Translations under genes and position numbers: made by a program | The notes under the pieces: generated by a model | What the model saw: the letters and a program-made list of their open reading frames with translations, nothing else | Told to the model about the DNA's origin: nothing | The model's database searches: none | Source of the DNA: Eonycteris spelaea | Lineage: Eukaryota; Chordata; Mammalia; Chiroptera; Pteropodidae | Length of the DNA: 64,000 nucleotides | NCBI GenBank assembly: GCA_003508835.1 | Contig: PUFA01000539.1 | Span: 1-64,000, forward strand | Direction: 5' to 3' | Part shown: one piece after another, positions 36,345-48,172 of the stretch | How the letters are laid out: each line of letters begins with the position of its first letter | How positions within the stretch are numbered: the first letter of the stretch is position 1

Positions 36345-36605
36345 CAGTAGAACTGGATTCTAGTGTCAGTTCCACCATGTATTAAAGTGAAGACACTTCA
36401 CCTCTCGGAGTGAACTGGGTTCTAATCTCGGCCCTGACTTTTACTAGCTGTGACTTTAGGCACAATGCTTAACCTTTCCTAGCCTTGGATTCACTATTTG
36501 CAAAACAGAACAAAAGTGATGATTACATGGGACTAACATATGTAAAGAACATAGCACTGTGCCTGACATACAAGTGCTCAACAAATATTAGCTGTTATTC
36601 ATTTG
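36345..36605 (+). repeat. MIR sequence, possibly two copies in tandem
   Basis: Two MIR-like starts are visible in the same direction, 'ggattctagtgtcagttccacc' at about 36,356 and 'tgggttctaatctcggccctg' at about 36,416. They are followed by one core and right part ('actagctgtgactttaggc', 'gcctgacatacaagtgctcaacaaatatt'). The first copy holds only the head and a shortened core. Confidence 0.7.
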
Positions 36606-37639
36606 TTAGGGAGGAGGTTAGAGAGACTAACAGGAAGAAATATGTGTCAGAATTGGTAGCTCATTAAAAGGGAACTATTTTTAAAAATTATGATTTACAA
36701 ATTTTCAGCTTCTAAAGAATTGTCGGTACCTTAGGGCATAGCCCCAGGCAACCACACCCTAGTCAATCAAATGTCTCATCACAGATCTTGTTCTTTTATA
36801 TGAAGGTCCAGGGTATGCGAATACCTTTTATGTAGTACTAATTCTGTCTAATCATAAATTAAACAATTAGCCTTGGGAATAAGAGAATATGCAGAAATAC
36901 AATTTATATTTATAGTAATTATATTAGCTTTTTATTCCAATATTAGAAATATGGTATGAATATTGATTATCCTTCTCTAAAAAATGAGAACCATTTACTC
37001 ACCAAAATGATTATCCAAATTCAATGAGGTTAGGGCTTAGAGAGTGTACCTGTGTGGGTCCTGCAGGAAGGCAACTCTGAGATAATCAGGATTACAAGAG
37101 GTTTGGGGGAGTAGAGGAGAAGTAATATCTGTGGAATGGGGGAGGAATCGGATTGGGCAGAGAAAACTTTGAGCCTGAGGTCCTGACTTAAAACTTTTGA
37201 AAGGAAAGTGGGGAGGAAGCAGATCAGGGTAAACCTCAGACCCAAACGCAGATCTGATAAAGTCTCAGCCAATCCAAGAGGTAGCTTCAGAGTAAAGATT
37301 ACTCTTGAAAGGAGTCTTACATTGGGTAGGACTACATTGGGCAGTGCCTTACCCCCTCCCCCCGTCAATTACTTGATGAGGGCTTCCTGGGAAACATGCA
37401 TAGCCCCACCCAGACACCCAAAGTTGAAGTGCATTCTGAAGGTGATATAGGTGGAGGCTGCCACCTAATTTTACTTGTTGCTGAACAACAATTTCTTTCT
37501 CGAAGGAAAATCTGAGCAGTGCACCTGAGGCTGCCAAAGAGAGCTATGATAATATATACATATACCTAATATATTTTATTACAATAAGAGTTTTTCCTAT
37601 TTTTATGCCTTACATAATTTAAAATTTTATAATTTGTTT

Positions 37640-38033
37640 TTGCTTGTTTATTTTTTAAATTTTAATTACTTTCAAGTATATAGTACATTGGTTAGACATC
37701 TATATATTTAGTAAAATGATCCCCCCAATTGCTCCCTCCCTCCTCTGACCCTCCACCTAGCCAATGTATTAATGTTAATGGCAATCCCTATGCTGTGCTC
37801 CCCATCCCTGTGACCATTTATCAACTACTAATTTGTACTTCTTTAACCCTTCAACCCATTCTCCCAGCCCTCCAAACACCCCTCCCCTCTGCCTATCACC
37901 AAATTGTTCACTATATCTGTGAGTCTGTTTTGATTAGTTATTTTTATTCCTTAAATTCTGCATATAAGTGAAATCATATAGTGTTTATCTTTCTTTGTCT
38001 GACTTAAATACTTTCCAGGTTCATCAAAGCAAT
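37640..38033 (-). mobile_element. L1 3' UTR fragment, antisense
   Basis: 'actttcaagtatatagtacattgg', 'aaatgatccccccaattgc', 'gctgtgctccccatccc', 'actatatctgtgagtctg' and 'tctttctttgtctgactt' form the antisense L1 3' end. Short and non-coding. Confidence 0.8.
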
Positions 38034-38934
38034 ATAATTTAAAGCTTTTATATCTTTTCTTAAATATATTACCAAATTCTTGAGTTGTTAATTTTAAATA
38101 AATTATAAATTATAGAAAAGGATTTTACTGTTTTTTAAGATACATATATTTAAAAGTTGATTTACTTTACTTTTAGAGGCAATAAGTAAATATTCATTCT
38201 TGTGTTCCCAAATATAACAATAAAGTTGACACTAAAAATACTGAGTTACCTAATTATAAAATTTCACTCATATTTTAAATTAAATTAAAATTCATAATTT
38301 TGAAATCATATTTGTGTTATTGCAAGCACATGTTAGGCACGAAAAATAGGATTCTCTTTCATTTTCAGATTCTTTGAGGATAAGCATCTATTGCTAAGAT
38401 GCTCTGTACTGCTCAGTTGTAATGAATAATGGATCACCTCACATTTCTTGAATGTGATGAAAGATTATTTAAAATATACCTTTTACATCGGTGAGATATA
38501 GAAAACATTCATTGAAATTGAAATATATTTTTTGCATATCTTTTTTACTGAATTCAGGAGGATGATAGACTATGTTTTTTAATTACTCCATGATATAAAG
38601 TTAGTTATAATCAAAACAAGCCATGAACATTAGAAATGTAAAACCATAATCCATTCATTATGACAGTAAACCAAAGGATATTCTCTCATGCATATTTTTA
38701 CAAAGATATATGGATAGACAGAGTCGTGTAGATATATACTGGAATTTCAAATCCACCTAAAGATATTTTTAAAAAATATAAATATTGGTTACGTCAATAA
38801 TCTAAGGATTTAAATGAATTAATCTCCAGATAAACGTGTCATAATTATTATGTAACTAACTTTGGTATTCTGCAGCCAAAAATATGGATAGCAAAAAAGA
38901 AGTTCATTTATTTAACATCTAAATTAACTGCATT

Positions 38935-41140
38935 TTACTGAGTATTTTTCCAGTGTTTTACTGTAAAAATTTTCAAACATACAGGAAAGTGGGAGGATTT
39001 GTAGTTGACACTCACCACCTAGATTCTACTAATGACACTTAATTTCACTTGCTTTATTATATTTATCTATCCAACTATCCATTTCTCTGTCCTTGCAACA
39101 GTCCAAATTTTAATGCATTTTAAAATTGTATAAAGCTCAGTGTATTTTCTCTGAAATACACTAGAATCAATTGAGTTTGATATTGAGTCATACTATTTTC
39201 TTTTGAGATGAAATTTCTATATAATGCAAATGTCTTGAGTGTACCACTCCAGTGATTTCCACAAATGCACAAATCTGTACAACTAGAATCCAGAATGTTA
39301 ATATTACCTCATGAACTTGTCTCATGTGCCCCTACCACTTCTCAATCTCCCAATACTCCACAATAAAATACGGTTCTCTTTTTTTTCTCACTATAGATGA
39401 CTTTTGCCTACTCTAGAAATTCATTTGAATAGAATCATACATAATCTTTCATGTTAGGCTTTCTTCACTTAGCTTTTTTTTTTTCAGATTCATCCACATT
39501 GTTATTTGTTTCAGTGGTTCATTCCTTTTTATTGCTGAATAATATCTCATTGTATGAAGATACCTCAGTTTATCTATTGTCTTACTGCCAGACACCTTTG
39601 TTTCTAATTTCAGCCTGCTATGAACCTTCTTGTACTAGTTCTTTTTTGTACATATTTGTTTTTATTTTTCTTGAGTAAATACTGATGAGGAAAATTGTTG
39701 GGTTATGGAGTAGGCATATGACTCGTTTTGGAAAATACTTCCAGCTTTTTCTCTGAAGTAGTTGTATAGTGTTTCACTCCCACCAACAATTTATGAATGT
39801 TCCAATGGCTCCAAATCTTTGCTAACATTTGGTGGTGTCAGCTTTTTCAATTTTGACCAAACTGGTGGGTGTGCTTTGTTAGCTAATTGTGGTTTTATTT
39901 TGCAATTATTTAATGACTAATGTTGGACACATCATCATGTGCTTATTGGATTTGTATCTCTTCCTTTGTAAGGGTTATACACAACTTTTTTGCTCATTTT
40001 TAAATTGCTTTTTTCTTTTTTTATTGTTCAGTTCTAGAAATCTGTACGTATGTTCATACTGTATTTTTGCGAGATATACGTTTTGTAAATTTTCCAGCCT
40101 GAATATTGTACGCTAATTTTCTAAATGATATCTTTGATGTACAAAAGTTTAAAACTTTTTATGAAGTTAATTTATGGTTATTGCTTTTTTTGTTGTGTTA
40201 GAAATCTTTGCCTATCCCCAAGTCATAATGATATTCTGAATTCACATAAAAGATTTATGGTTTTACTTTTTACATTTATGTTCCATTTCAAATTAATTTT
40301 TGTTTATGCTGTGAGGTAAGAATGGAGTTTCATTTCTTTGCATATGAACACCTAACCAGGTGCAGGAATAACCTTCCAGTATTATTTATGGAAAAATCTT
40401 GTTCCCAGTGGATTGCCGTGTATACTTTGTCAAATATTAAATGACTATACAGTGTGGGGACATTTCTGGACTCTCTATTCAAGTCTATTGATATTTTAAT
40501 TAATCTTTATGCTATACTGTTTTTTTACTATGACATTACAGTAGGCTTTAAAAGTCAGTTATTGTAAGTCCTCTTTTTCCTTTTCAAAATTGCTTTGGAT
40601 AATCTAGACTTTTCTTTTGTATTTCCACATGCCTTGATTTTTCTATATACATTTTGCTGTCAATTTGACTATTTTTTAAAAGTCTGCTGGGATTGTGATT
40701 GGGAGTGTGTTGGTTCTAAAATAAAAATTGGGGAAACTATATCTTAACATTTTGAGTTTTCCAATCCATGAACATGGCACATCTTTCCATTTAGTTAGGT
40801 CTTGCTTAATTTCAATCAGCACTGTTTTGTAGTTTATAATAAAGATATCTTGTATATTTTTGTTGAATTTTTCCTACTTATTTCATACTTTATTGTTAAT
40901 CAAATTGTTTTTAAATCTTATTTTCCAATTGTGAACTAGCATATAAAACATAATTGACTTGTTATTATTTAGTTTCCAAATATATGAATTTTATCTAGAT
41001 ATATTTATTCTTAATTTCATTGTAGTCAGACCACATACTCTGTATTATTTCAATTCTTTTAAGTTTATTGAACATATTTTTATGGCCTATCATATGATCT
41101 CTCATGCTATTTTATGTTTACCAAGATTTTTTGAGAAGAT
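38935..41140 (-). mobile_element. Old L1M, antisense (end of ORF2 and 3' UTR)
   Basis: From left to right: 3' UTR words ('ttcaaacatacaggaaagtgggagg'), then ORF2-end words ('cacattgttatttgtttc', 'tatctcattgtatgaa', 'tggctccaaatctttgc'). At 40,130-41,130 come the antisense words of the C-terminal part of ORF2 ('gaaatctttgcctatcccc', 'gtgtatactttgtcaaatatt'). All frames are broken. The long span suggests one old insertion with small deletions. Confidence 0.78.
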
Positions 41141-41779
41141 ACAAAAGAAATATAAAAATTAAACCCTTCTTTCTTTCAGTTTACCAACCACATAGGAGTT
41201 AAAAATGTAAACACATGGAGCAATATGAGAAAGTCAGAATAAACTAAAATTATATTCCACTATAGATTAAATACATGTATGATGGAAAGTCCTAAAAGAA
41301 AGGGTTTGTTAGAGTAGGGGTTTGATCAGGGGTATACACCTAAACCCTTTCTGGACAGAAATGTTTGAATCAATTCTTGAAAGAGGTGTTGGGCATAAAC
41401 TATCGGAAAGGAAGTTGGAGAACTAATAAGTAAAATGATTGTTAACACAAGGGATTAAAAATAACCTGACAAGACATGAGCAGAAGACAGCATGGAATTT
41501 TCTCATTTCTTTTTTTTTCCTCTTGAGAATTTTTGATTTGGTTTGTGTCAGGCATTGTGATTAATGTTAGAGCTACAGCGTCCCTCTTCTCAAAGAGATC
41601 TCAGTGAAGAGGAAGATTCCGCAACAAATTCATTAAGGTGTAACCCTTAAGAATAAGGAGGATGCAAGTACTAGGATTGCAAGGGGAGTAGCAATAACTG
41701 ATTTACTTTGCATGGAGTGGTACTAGGAAGACCTTACACAGTGGGTGTCTTTTGAGCTCGTATTTCAAAATGTGTCTGC

Positions 41780-42640
41780 CATACAGAGAGAAAAGAAAAG
41801 TCCAAGCAGCATGAAAGTATAAGGCAAATACAGAAAGTAGCTTAGGATATATATGACGGATAGGAGAATGAGTTTACAAAGATACACTAGAGCCAGATAA
41901 TTAGAATATTTGTGCTTAAGGAGTTTGTATTTTATGTTAAAGTAAATTGGAGTCATAAATTTTTAATAAATACAATGGCTTGATCATATTTGTGTTTATA
42001 AAGATATCTGGCAGAATTTTGAAGGGTGTATCGGAACTGAGAGAAACTAAAGACAGGGAAATTAGTTGAGAGACCATGTTATAGATCAGGTGATGGATGA
42101 TGAATCTGAAGTGAGGCAGGAAAAGGAATTGACATGTAAGATATGTACGAGGTAGAATGATTCAACAATTGAGGATAGAGGAAGAAGTCACAATGACTAC
42201 TATATGTGTAATGTGTGGTATAGGGCTGCATAAAGGTTTAATTTAGAAAGAAAGAAAATGCAGGAGGAAAGGCACAGTTTGGAAGAAAGAAAATTGAGTT
42301 TCATCTCTTACAAACTGAGGAAGAATGATCTATTAGTCAGTTGTAACTATAGATATGAAGATTAGGAGAAGGGTGAGGCCTAGAGATTTGATTTGCAGGT
42401 CATTAATATTTACTTAACATCAGTGAGACAGACAACTTAATCCACCCCCAACTGGTATGTCTTAGGAAGACTGGACTATTGAATGAGGATTAGGTTAAGG
42501 TAACTTGTGAGGCACCTTCTGGGCCTTTGAGTAACTACTAAGCGGAAGGAAAAGTGGAAGAATATGGGATAACTAAGAGAGGTGCTAATGAAGTAGACAT
42601 TTGGAATATAAACTGATAGTTTGGTTCTTAAACTTGCCTT
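41780..42640. repeat. Probable old interspersed repeat, unnamed
   Basis: 'aaggagtttgtattttatgttaaag', 'attggagtcataaatttttaa', 'tggcttgatcatatttgtg' and 'aagatatctggcagaattttgaagg' resemble a dispersed mammalian repeat. Related words appear near 8,160-8,640. Boundaries are approximate. Confidence 0.4.
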
Positions 42641-43334
42641 ATTTCTTAAACAAGAGACATAGTGTGAAAAGTAATTGGAGGAAAATTAAGCTCATATTAT
42701 GTATTAATTAGAACATTTGTGGGTTTATGCTAGAGAAAACAGTATTAGCTAGCTCCAGTCAAATAAGAGACTTTTTAACAATGCAATAGTATCTCATAGA
42801 AGCTCTGGGAAAGAATGCTATTGTTACCAGGAGACATATTGAGCATTTAGGCTCAGCTTTGCTTTGTCTACCTCTTTTCTCTTTCTGTCTCTTCTCTCTT
42901 CCATCCCCCTCAGACTTGTTTTTCTTACTTCTTCTGATACCATAGCTCTTAAGTTGGTATGTTATAGGCCCAGACACCCAGTGTTGCCACTTCCTCCTCC
43001 CCATTCTAAATCTCCAGGGAAATTTTCTGATTGGCCCAACATGGATAAGTGTATCCATCCAGATCTAATCAACTCTGTGTGTGTGTTTGTGTGTGTTTAG
43101 AGGGTCAAGGACTCTAGGTCAATTAAACAGTATATGGGGGTGGTATCCAGACATCAGTATTTTTTACAAGTGCTCTAGTTTGGGAATGAATGTCTTACAC
43201 TCTGTTTTTTTATGAAAATAAAGACTGTGGAGAGGATAATAATGTCCGTGAGCTAATATCCACAATCTGTGCAAGTATTATATTACATAGCAAAGGGGAT
43301 TAAAGTTACAGATAGAATAAAGGTTGTTAATCAG

Positions 43335-43697
43335 CTGACCATAAAATAAAGAGGTTGTTTTTGGATTATCTGGATGGGCTCAAGGTAATCACAAGGGTCC
43401 TTAAATGTGGTAGAGGTAGGCAGAATTGTCAGTGTATTAGAGTTTAATGTCATTACTGGCTTTGAAGATGGAAGGTGACAATGAACCAAGGAAAGTGGCT
43501 GGTGTCTAGAATGTGGAATAGTCCAGAAAAAAGATTCTCCCTTAGAGCCTCCATAAAGGAACTCAACTTTGCTGACACCTTGATTTTATGACCCCTTTTA
43601 GATTTCTGACCTCTAGAGCGATAATAAATTTGTGTTGTACTGAGCCATTAAGTTTGTGGTAATTTTTTTTTTACAGCAGCCACAGGAAAGCAATACA
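43335..43697 (+). mobile_element. MLT1-type LTR, 5' part missing
   Basis: 'ggattatctggatgggctcaagg', 'aatcacaagggtcctt', 'actggctttgaagatgg', 'attctcccttagagcctcc', 'gctgacaccttgatttta' and 'ttaagtttgtggtaat' lead to the end 'ccacaggaaagcaataca'. It is the same family as the copies at 20.8 and 33.3 kb. Confidence 0.8.
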
Positions 43698-43735
43698 GAA
43701 ACATTATTAAGACTTAAGACTGGTTAATACTTGAA

Positions 43736-43805
43736 TGTGTGTGTGTGTCTGTGTGTGTCTGTGTGTCTGTGTGTGTGTCTGTATGTGTGTGTGAGACAGA
43801 CAGAG

Positions 43806-43838
<33 letters not shown>
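43736..43838. repeat. Compound (TG)n-(GA)n microsatellite
   Basis: An interrupted TG/TC block (43,736-43,793) passes directly into a nearly pure GA block (43,793-43,838). It sits just after an MLT1 LTR end. Confidence 0.95.
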
Positions 43839-43841
<3 letters not shown>

Positions 43842-45759
43842 TAAGGTTATATTCCTTAAAAACAATTGTTCCATGGTGAATGTTTTGTCGTCTGTCCAGC
43901 TTTTCTCTTGAAAAAGCATCTCCCCACCCTCTGTTCTCATTATTTAGAAATTTTCTCTTCATTTTTTCTCCAATTATGTGGTTCCACTGGGATATCATTC
44001 TTATGCCACACATGCACTTTCTCTCCAAGAATGGTTACGTTACTCAGTTTCACTCAGTTGTGCTCTTTATCTGATATTATAGAAATTGGAACTGAGAGGA
44101 GAGGCACATTCTGTGGTAACAACTTGGTAAGTGTGAGCCCATAAATTGTCAGAGGCCATGGTCTAAGCCTACAAAACATGACTTTCAGAGGTTCTGAAAG
44201 AATTCTGACCCTGTCTGAGAGAGGCAGGGTTGAGGGCTAACCTGGAATTTGAAGCATTTTGGTTGCTGGTTCCATTTACTCCTAAGGCCAATCATAGATT
44301 TAGCCTTTGGTAACTTGGGTTACACAATAACTTTCTCTTTTTGCTTAAGCCACTTCATTTTACTTCAGGTCACTTCAAACAAAATATCCTGACAAACTCA
44401 GACATAAAATAAGAAATAAACCCAGTAATCAAATGAAAGTTAACAAACATATATACACAACTATTCAGGATGCAAAAGTTATCTTTATTAACCCAGTTTT
44501 TTTTTAGCACCTTCTGTATGTGAAACATTTTGAAAACAAATGAATAGGACAAGGTCCTACTTCCTGGCACTTACAGATTCACCCATCATCCTCCAGCGCC
44601 TGTGTCTACATTTACCAATATACATTCCCTCTTGCAATTTGTCCTCACTACAATCCCCCTACGCTCATTTGACAAATGTGAAATAGAAATGAGTTCAGGA
44701 GAGCCTGGTTTCCAAAATACACAAATGGAAGAACCACAGAGGTTAATGGGAAGAAGTTTTGGATTTTAGCTCCCTTAGGACAATTACCAGGCCCTCCCCC
44801 AAAATGCTCCTGTAACAGTCAAAATACTTGCAGGGAAAGACCTTTGGTATGGCCCTCCAGCAATTCTTTTATTCTTAATAAGCTAAATGTTTCTAAATGC
44901 CATCATAACTAAAGTAAAAAAGAAGAATAAAGGAAAAAGAATTTGGAATAAATCACTTTAGGCCCACAGGCCACTTCACTTTGGATTTACTCAGTCATGT
45001 TTCTTTTAATAGCTGATCTGAAGGCATGTGCGATCCCACAGCTGACCAGATTTCTAAACAGAAAATCATAGAACTTAAAACTAAGCATGCATGCAGCATG
45101 GAATAATAATCAAGTTAGGGTTCTTAAAATGCTAAATGTCAGAAAACCTGAAACCATTAGGGCAGAGTACACACAACAACACAGAATGAATATTCTGTTT
45201 CTCAGAGGGGCTTTTAGAAGGCTCAAATTCTAAGGTGGCTACCTTAAAAGCAGGGTCAAAGATGAGTCTAATTTGACAACCCGTCTTCTTCCCAAGATAT
45301 TCGGATGTTTTTTGAAGGCTGTTTTAAAGAAAAAAAAAAGCAGACTGTTGTTATCCAAAGTCCAGAAACAGCAGCTATAGAGCTTGTTCTCAGGGAAAGG
45401 GCTGAATTGTAATCGTGGGCAATGACTGGAAAGTCACCAACCATGTTCTGGGCTCGCATACAGAAAAGAAACAGGTTAACTAGGATGCCCTGTAAGTAAA
45501 AAATCTCCATGCCTCTCACCTCTGGAGGAGTGAGGACTGCGCGCCATAATAACAAATTCCATGGAGTAGGTGGGGTGGGTGGGTCAGCAGTGGGGAAATA
45601 AGCATGCAAAAGAATGAAGGGCTGGCGAGGGTCCAGGGTGGCTCCAAGGAAAGGCACGGTGGCCCTGAGGGCTGGCTAGCTTGGTGTGCCAAACCAGGCT
45701 TTCTGGGAGGTGACTGTGGGGGTGCACCGGGGGGCCTCAAGGAGTTCTCCGCCAGGGTT
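43839..45759. other. No gene seen upstream of the CpG island
   Basis: Mixed-composition DNA, AT-rich at first and rising in GC after about 45,500. A GT-rich motif 'ggtggggtgggtgggtcag' lies at about 45,570. Readings of 75-130 codons over 45,268-45,999 lie in the GC-rich flank and promoter and look like composition artefacts. No repeat is identified with confidence. Confidence 0.45.
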
Positions 45760-46400
45760 ATAAGCAGACCTCGAGAGTGGAAAGCTCCAGCAGAAAAAGC
45801 CCTGAGCGCTCGGTCTTCCGGACCGAGGCGGCGAAAGCCCCGCCCCTCTGTTTCCCACCCCGCCTGGCCCCGCCCCTCCTTCCCGAGCCTAGTTGCTTCC
45901 CACCGTCCTGCCGATTCGCTCTTGGCTTCGGACTCCGACTGGGCTTGGCGGCACAGAGAGAGCGCAGGCGCAGCTGGCGGCTCTCAGTGCGCGGAGTAGC
46001 GGCGCGGGTGCTCGGTGAGTAAGGTGGCTGCGCGGGCTAGCTGTTGAGGAACGAGGTTCCCGCCGAGCCGCCCGGAGGACCCGGGGTGTGTGCCGGTGAC
46101 CTGTCCCAGGAGCCTTCAGTCCCGTAAAGAGAAATCCGCCAGGGGGGCGACAGTGGGCCGCGCTGCCTAACAGTGCCCGACCACTTGCCGCGTAGGGAGC
46201 GGAGTGCGTGGTGGCGTTAGCGGGCGAGGGTATGCGTGAGAGAAAAATTGAAGGAAAGGGCTACTGAGGCTGGAAGTCCTTACTCAGGCTTGGCAGCACC
46301 GGGCGGCTCGCCAGGGGCGTTGGAGGGTGTCCCAGCTTCAAGTTCAGTACCCTCTGCCTGGTGCCTCTGAGTGGCGTCCCGGGCCATCCCTTCCCCCGCA
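45760..46400 (+). promoter_or_regulatory. CpG-island promoter
   Basis: CpG dinucleotides are rare for tens of kilobases on both sides but dense here. Two identical GC boxes (ccccgcccc) lie at 45,838-45,846 and 45,868-45,876, Sp1-type sites. An ETS-type core (cttccgg) lies at about 45,815-45,821, and an NRF1-like word (gcgcaggcgc) at about 45,962-45,971 is one base off consensus. No TATA box is seen, which fits a housekeeping-type dispersed-start promoter. The splice donor at 46,014/46,015 sets direction: transcription runs to the right. A run of 19 T's (46,416-46,434) bounds the island. Which gene it drives cannot be read from the window. Confidence 0.85.
45900..46014 (+). other. Probable first exon (non-coding) of an unidentified gene
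   Basis: Inside the CpG island the sequence ...gctcg|gtgagtaagg gives a near-ideal splice donor (GT at 46,015-46,016). The start is not visible; 45,900 is a guess placed downstream of the GC boxes, and several start sites are likely. No ATG opens a credible protein before the donor, so the exon is probably 5' UTR. No acceptor with a clear coding exon was recognised between here and 64,000, meaning intron 1 would be at least 18 kb. TAB3 is one weak candidate, because the ferritin remnant at 7.5 kb is FTHL17-like and these genes are neighbours on the human X. This is not shown by the exon sequence itself. Confidence 0.6.
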
Positions 46401-46664
46401 GAGTTGCCAGGAACGTTTTTTTTTTTTTTTTTTTGTCGCGGCAAAGGATTTGGGGGATACGGGCTGTTGTCCTAGGCTAGTGCCAAGATGGGCGTGATGT
46501 TCGTGTGACTTTCCTTCACCCGGCCCCGGAGAATGTGTCCGTCTTCTGGTCCATTGTGCTCATGGACATTTTAACAAAGGCTATGACTGTTTTCTAGGCA
46601 GCGGCGGGTGGCAGCTGTGGCAGGTCGATGGAGGGGGTGTCGTACGAGGCCCTGGTGTAGTCCT

Positions 46665-46692
46665 GGGGGGGGGGTCGGGGGAGCAGGTGGGG
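46665..46692 (+). other. G-quadruplex-prone G runs early in intron 1
   Basis: A run of ten G's, then tc, five G's, a 7-nt spacer and four G's fit a four-tract G4 pattern on the RNA-like strand, about 650 bp after the first donor. G-rich first-intron starts are common in CpG-island genes. Confidence 0.6.
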
Positions 46693-46809
46693 ACAGGCGT
46701 GAGGGAAAGTGAAAGGATGACAACAACCTTCTTACCTCAGTTTTTTCTTTCTTCCTGGTCCACTGATTTGATCAATGGTAGAAACAGGCTTGAGAGAGAT
46801 ATGATTGGA

Positions 46810-46852
46810 TGTGTGTGTGTGTGTGTGTGTGTGTTGTGTGTGTGTGTGTGTT
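46810..46852. repeat. (TG)n microsatellite
   Basis: About 20 TG units with one TTG interruption. Confidence 0.95.
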
Positions 46853-47124
46853 CAGATCCTGGTTGCAGCTGTGGTTTTGTAATTGGGCTGTTGATGTATT
46901 TGTGTCCCTTCTGGAGAAAATGTGAAAATAATGGTATTTAAGAGGAAATACTTGAAGTGAAGAGTGAACAGGTGGAGTGTCAAAATTTAGAGTTAAATCA
47001 ATGTCTTGTGATAGTCATAGTATAAAGCAAGACAATTCGAAGGATGTAAAGGTGCTCCAGTTAGGGTAAGTGAAAAGTTGATTAGGGTGCTGTTGATCGT
47101 TTCAGTCAAGACTGGATTATTGGG

Positions 47125-47195
47125 GAGGGTGGTGGTGGCGGCGGCAGCGGTGGCGGTGGCGGGGGCGCAGCGGTGGTGGTGGTGAGTGTGTGTTT
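47125..47195. repeat. Interrupted (GGT/GGC)n trinucleotide tract
   Basis: GGT and GGC units alternate with CAG and GGGGGC interruptions. It is G-rich and CpG-containing but small. It probably belongs to the shoulder of the promoter region and also has G4 potential. Confidence 0.85.
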
Positions 47196-47259
47196 GTGTT
47201 TGCTGCCGCCAAGTTCTTGGGTAGACTCACTTTACAATCCTTAAAAATGATACTGGGAA

Positions 47260-47545
47260 CAGGACAGAGACTCATGGACACGGACTGTAGACTAGTGGTT
47301 ACCAGAGGGCAGGGGTGAGGGAGGAAGGGGAAGGTAGACGGGGTAAAGGCGGTCAAATATAGGGGGGTGAGGGAGGGTGAAGTGGGTAAAGGGGATCAAA
47401 TGTATGGTAGCTGAAGGAAACTGGACTTTGGGTGATAAACACACAATAGAATATACAGATGTCAAATGATAAAGTACACCTGAAAAATTATATAATTGTA
47501 TTAACCATGTTACCCCAATAAACTTAATTTTTAAAAATATTTTTA
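47260..47545 (+). mobile_element. L1 3' end with clear target duplication
   Basis: The segment holds the 3' end of an L1 ('agactagtggttaccagagg', 'ggactttgggtgataaacac', 'gtacacctgaaaaatta', 'taccccaataaacttaa') and an A-rich tail. The 17-bp flanks aaaaatgatactgggaa (47,243-47,259) and aaaaatgacactgggaa (47,546-47,562) differ by one base and form the target-site duplication. The insertion is therefore only about 290 bp and relatively young for this window. Confidence 0.9.
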
Positions 47546-47944
47546 AAAAATGACACTGGGAAATAAAAGGCTAGGCAAATACTGTACTATTGAATAAGGT
47601 TGCAAGGCTTTCATTTTCAAACTTATGATCATTATGAAAAGTAATATGTATTCTCAAGCATGGATGTTGGTATTTTTACTCATTTGTTTACCTTGATAGA
47701 ACAAAAACTGAACTTCTTCCTCCTCCACCCCTTTCCCTTGATTGTGAATCATATTTATAAACATTTACTTTCAAATCTGAAGTGTATTTAAAGGCACAAT
47801 CCCCCCTGCCCCCAACCCAAGCATGAAGTGAACAGGATTTCTTCTTGTGTTATTGTCATTTTGCTCTTTCTTTTCCTGTTATTTTAAATTAAATACCTTG
47901 ATCATTACCAAGTTTGGGGGGGAGGTGTTAAGGACTCCTTTACA

Positions 47945-48172
47945 CTTTTCCAGTGCCTAGTGAACTCCCGTTCATCCTTTCAGACTCAGCCTGATTCATT
48001 TCTTAGAGAAAAATTTGCCAACTCCCCTAGAAAGAGTTAATCACTCCCTTTTCTGTTAAACTGATACCACGCCTTATTTCTGTCATGCTACTAGAACCTT
48101 AGTCTTCTGTGTGTACACCAATACCTAAGGCTGCTGGGGTATGCACTAAGAGCCTAATAAATGCATTTAACT
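47945..48172 (+). repeat. LINE-2 3' end
   Basis: 'gttcatcctttcagactcagcc', 'atttcttagagaaaaatttgcc' and 'gcactaagagcctaataaatgc' follow the L2 3' order. Diverged. Confidence 0.6.

Noticed and set aside
45604..45999. 131-codon reading across the CpG island
   Set aside because: It begins upstream of the GC boxes and promoter, has low-complexity GC-driven composition and no family resemblance. It is probably chance in GC-rich DNA.
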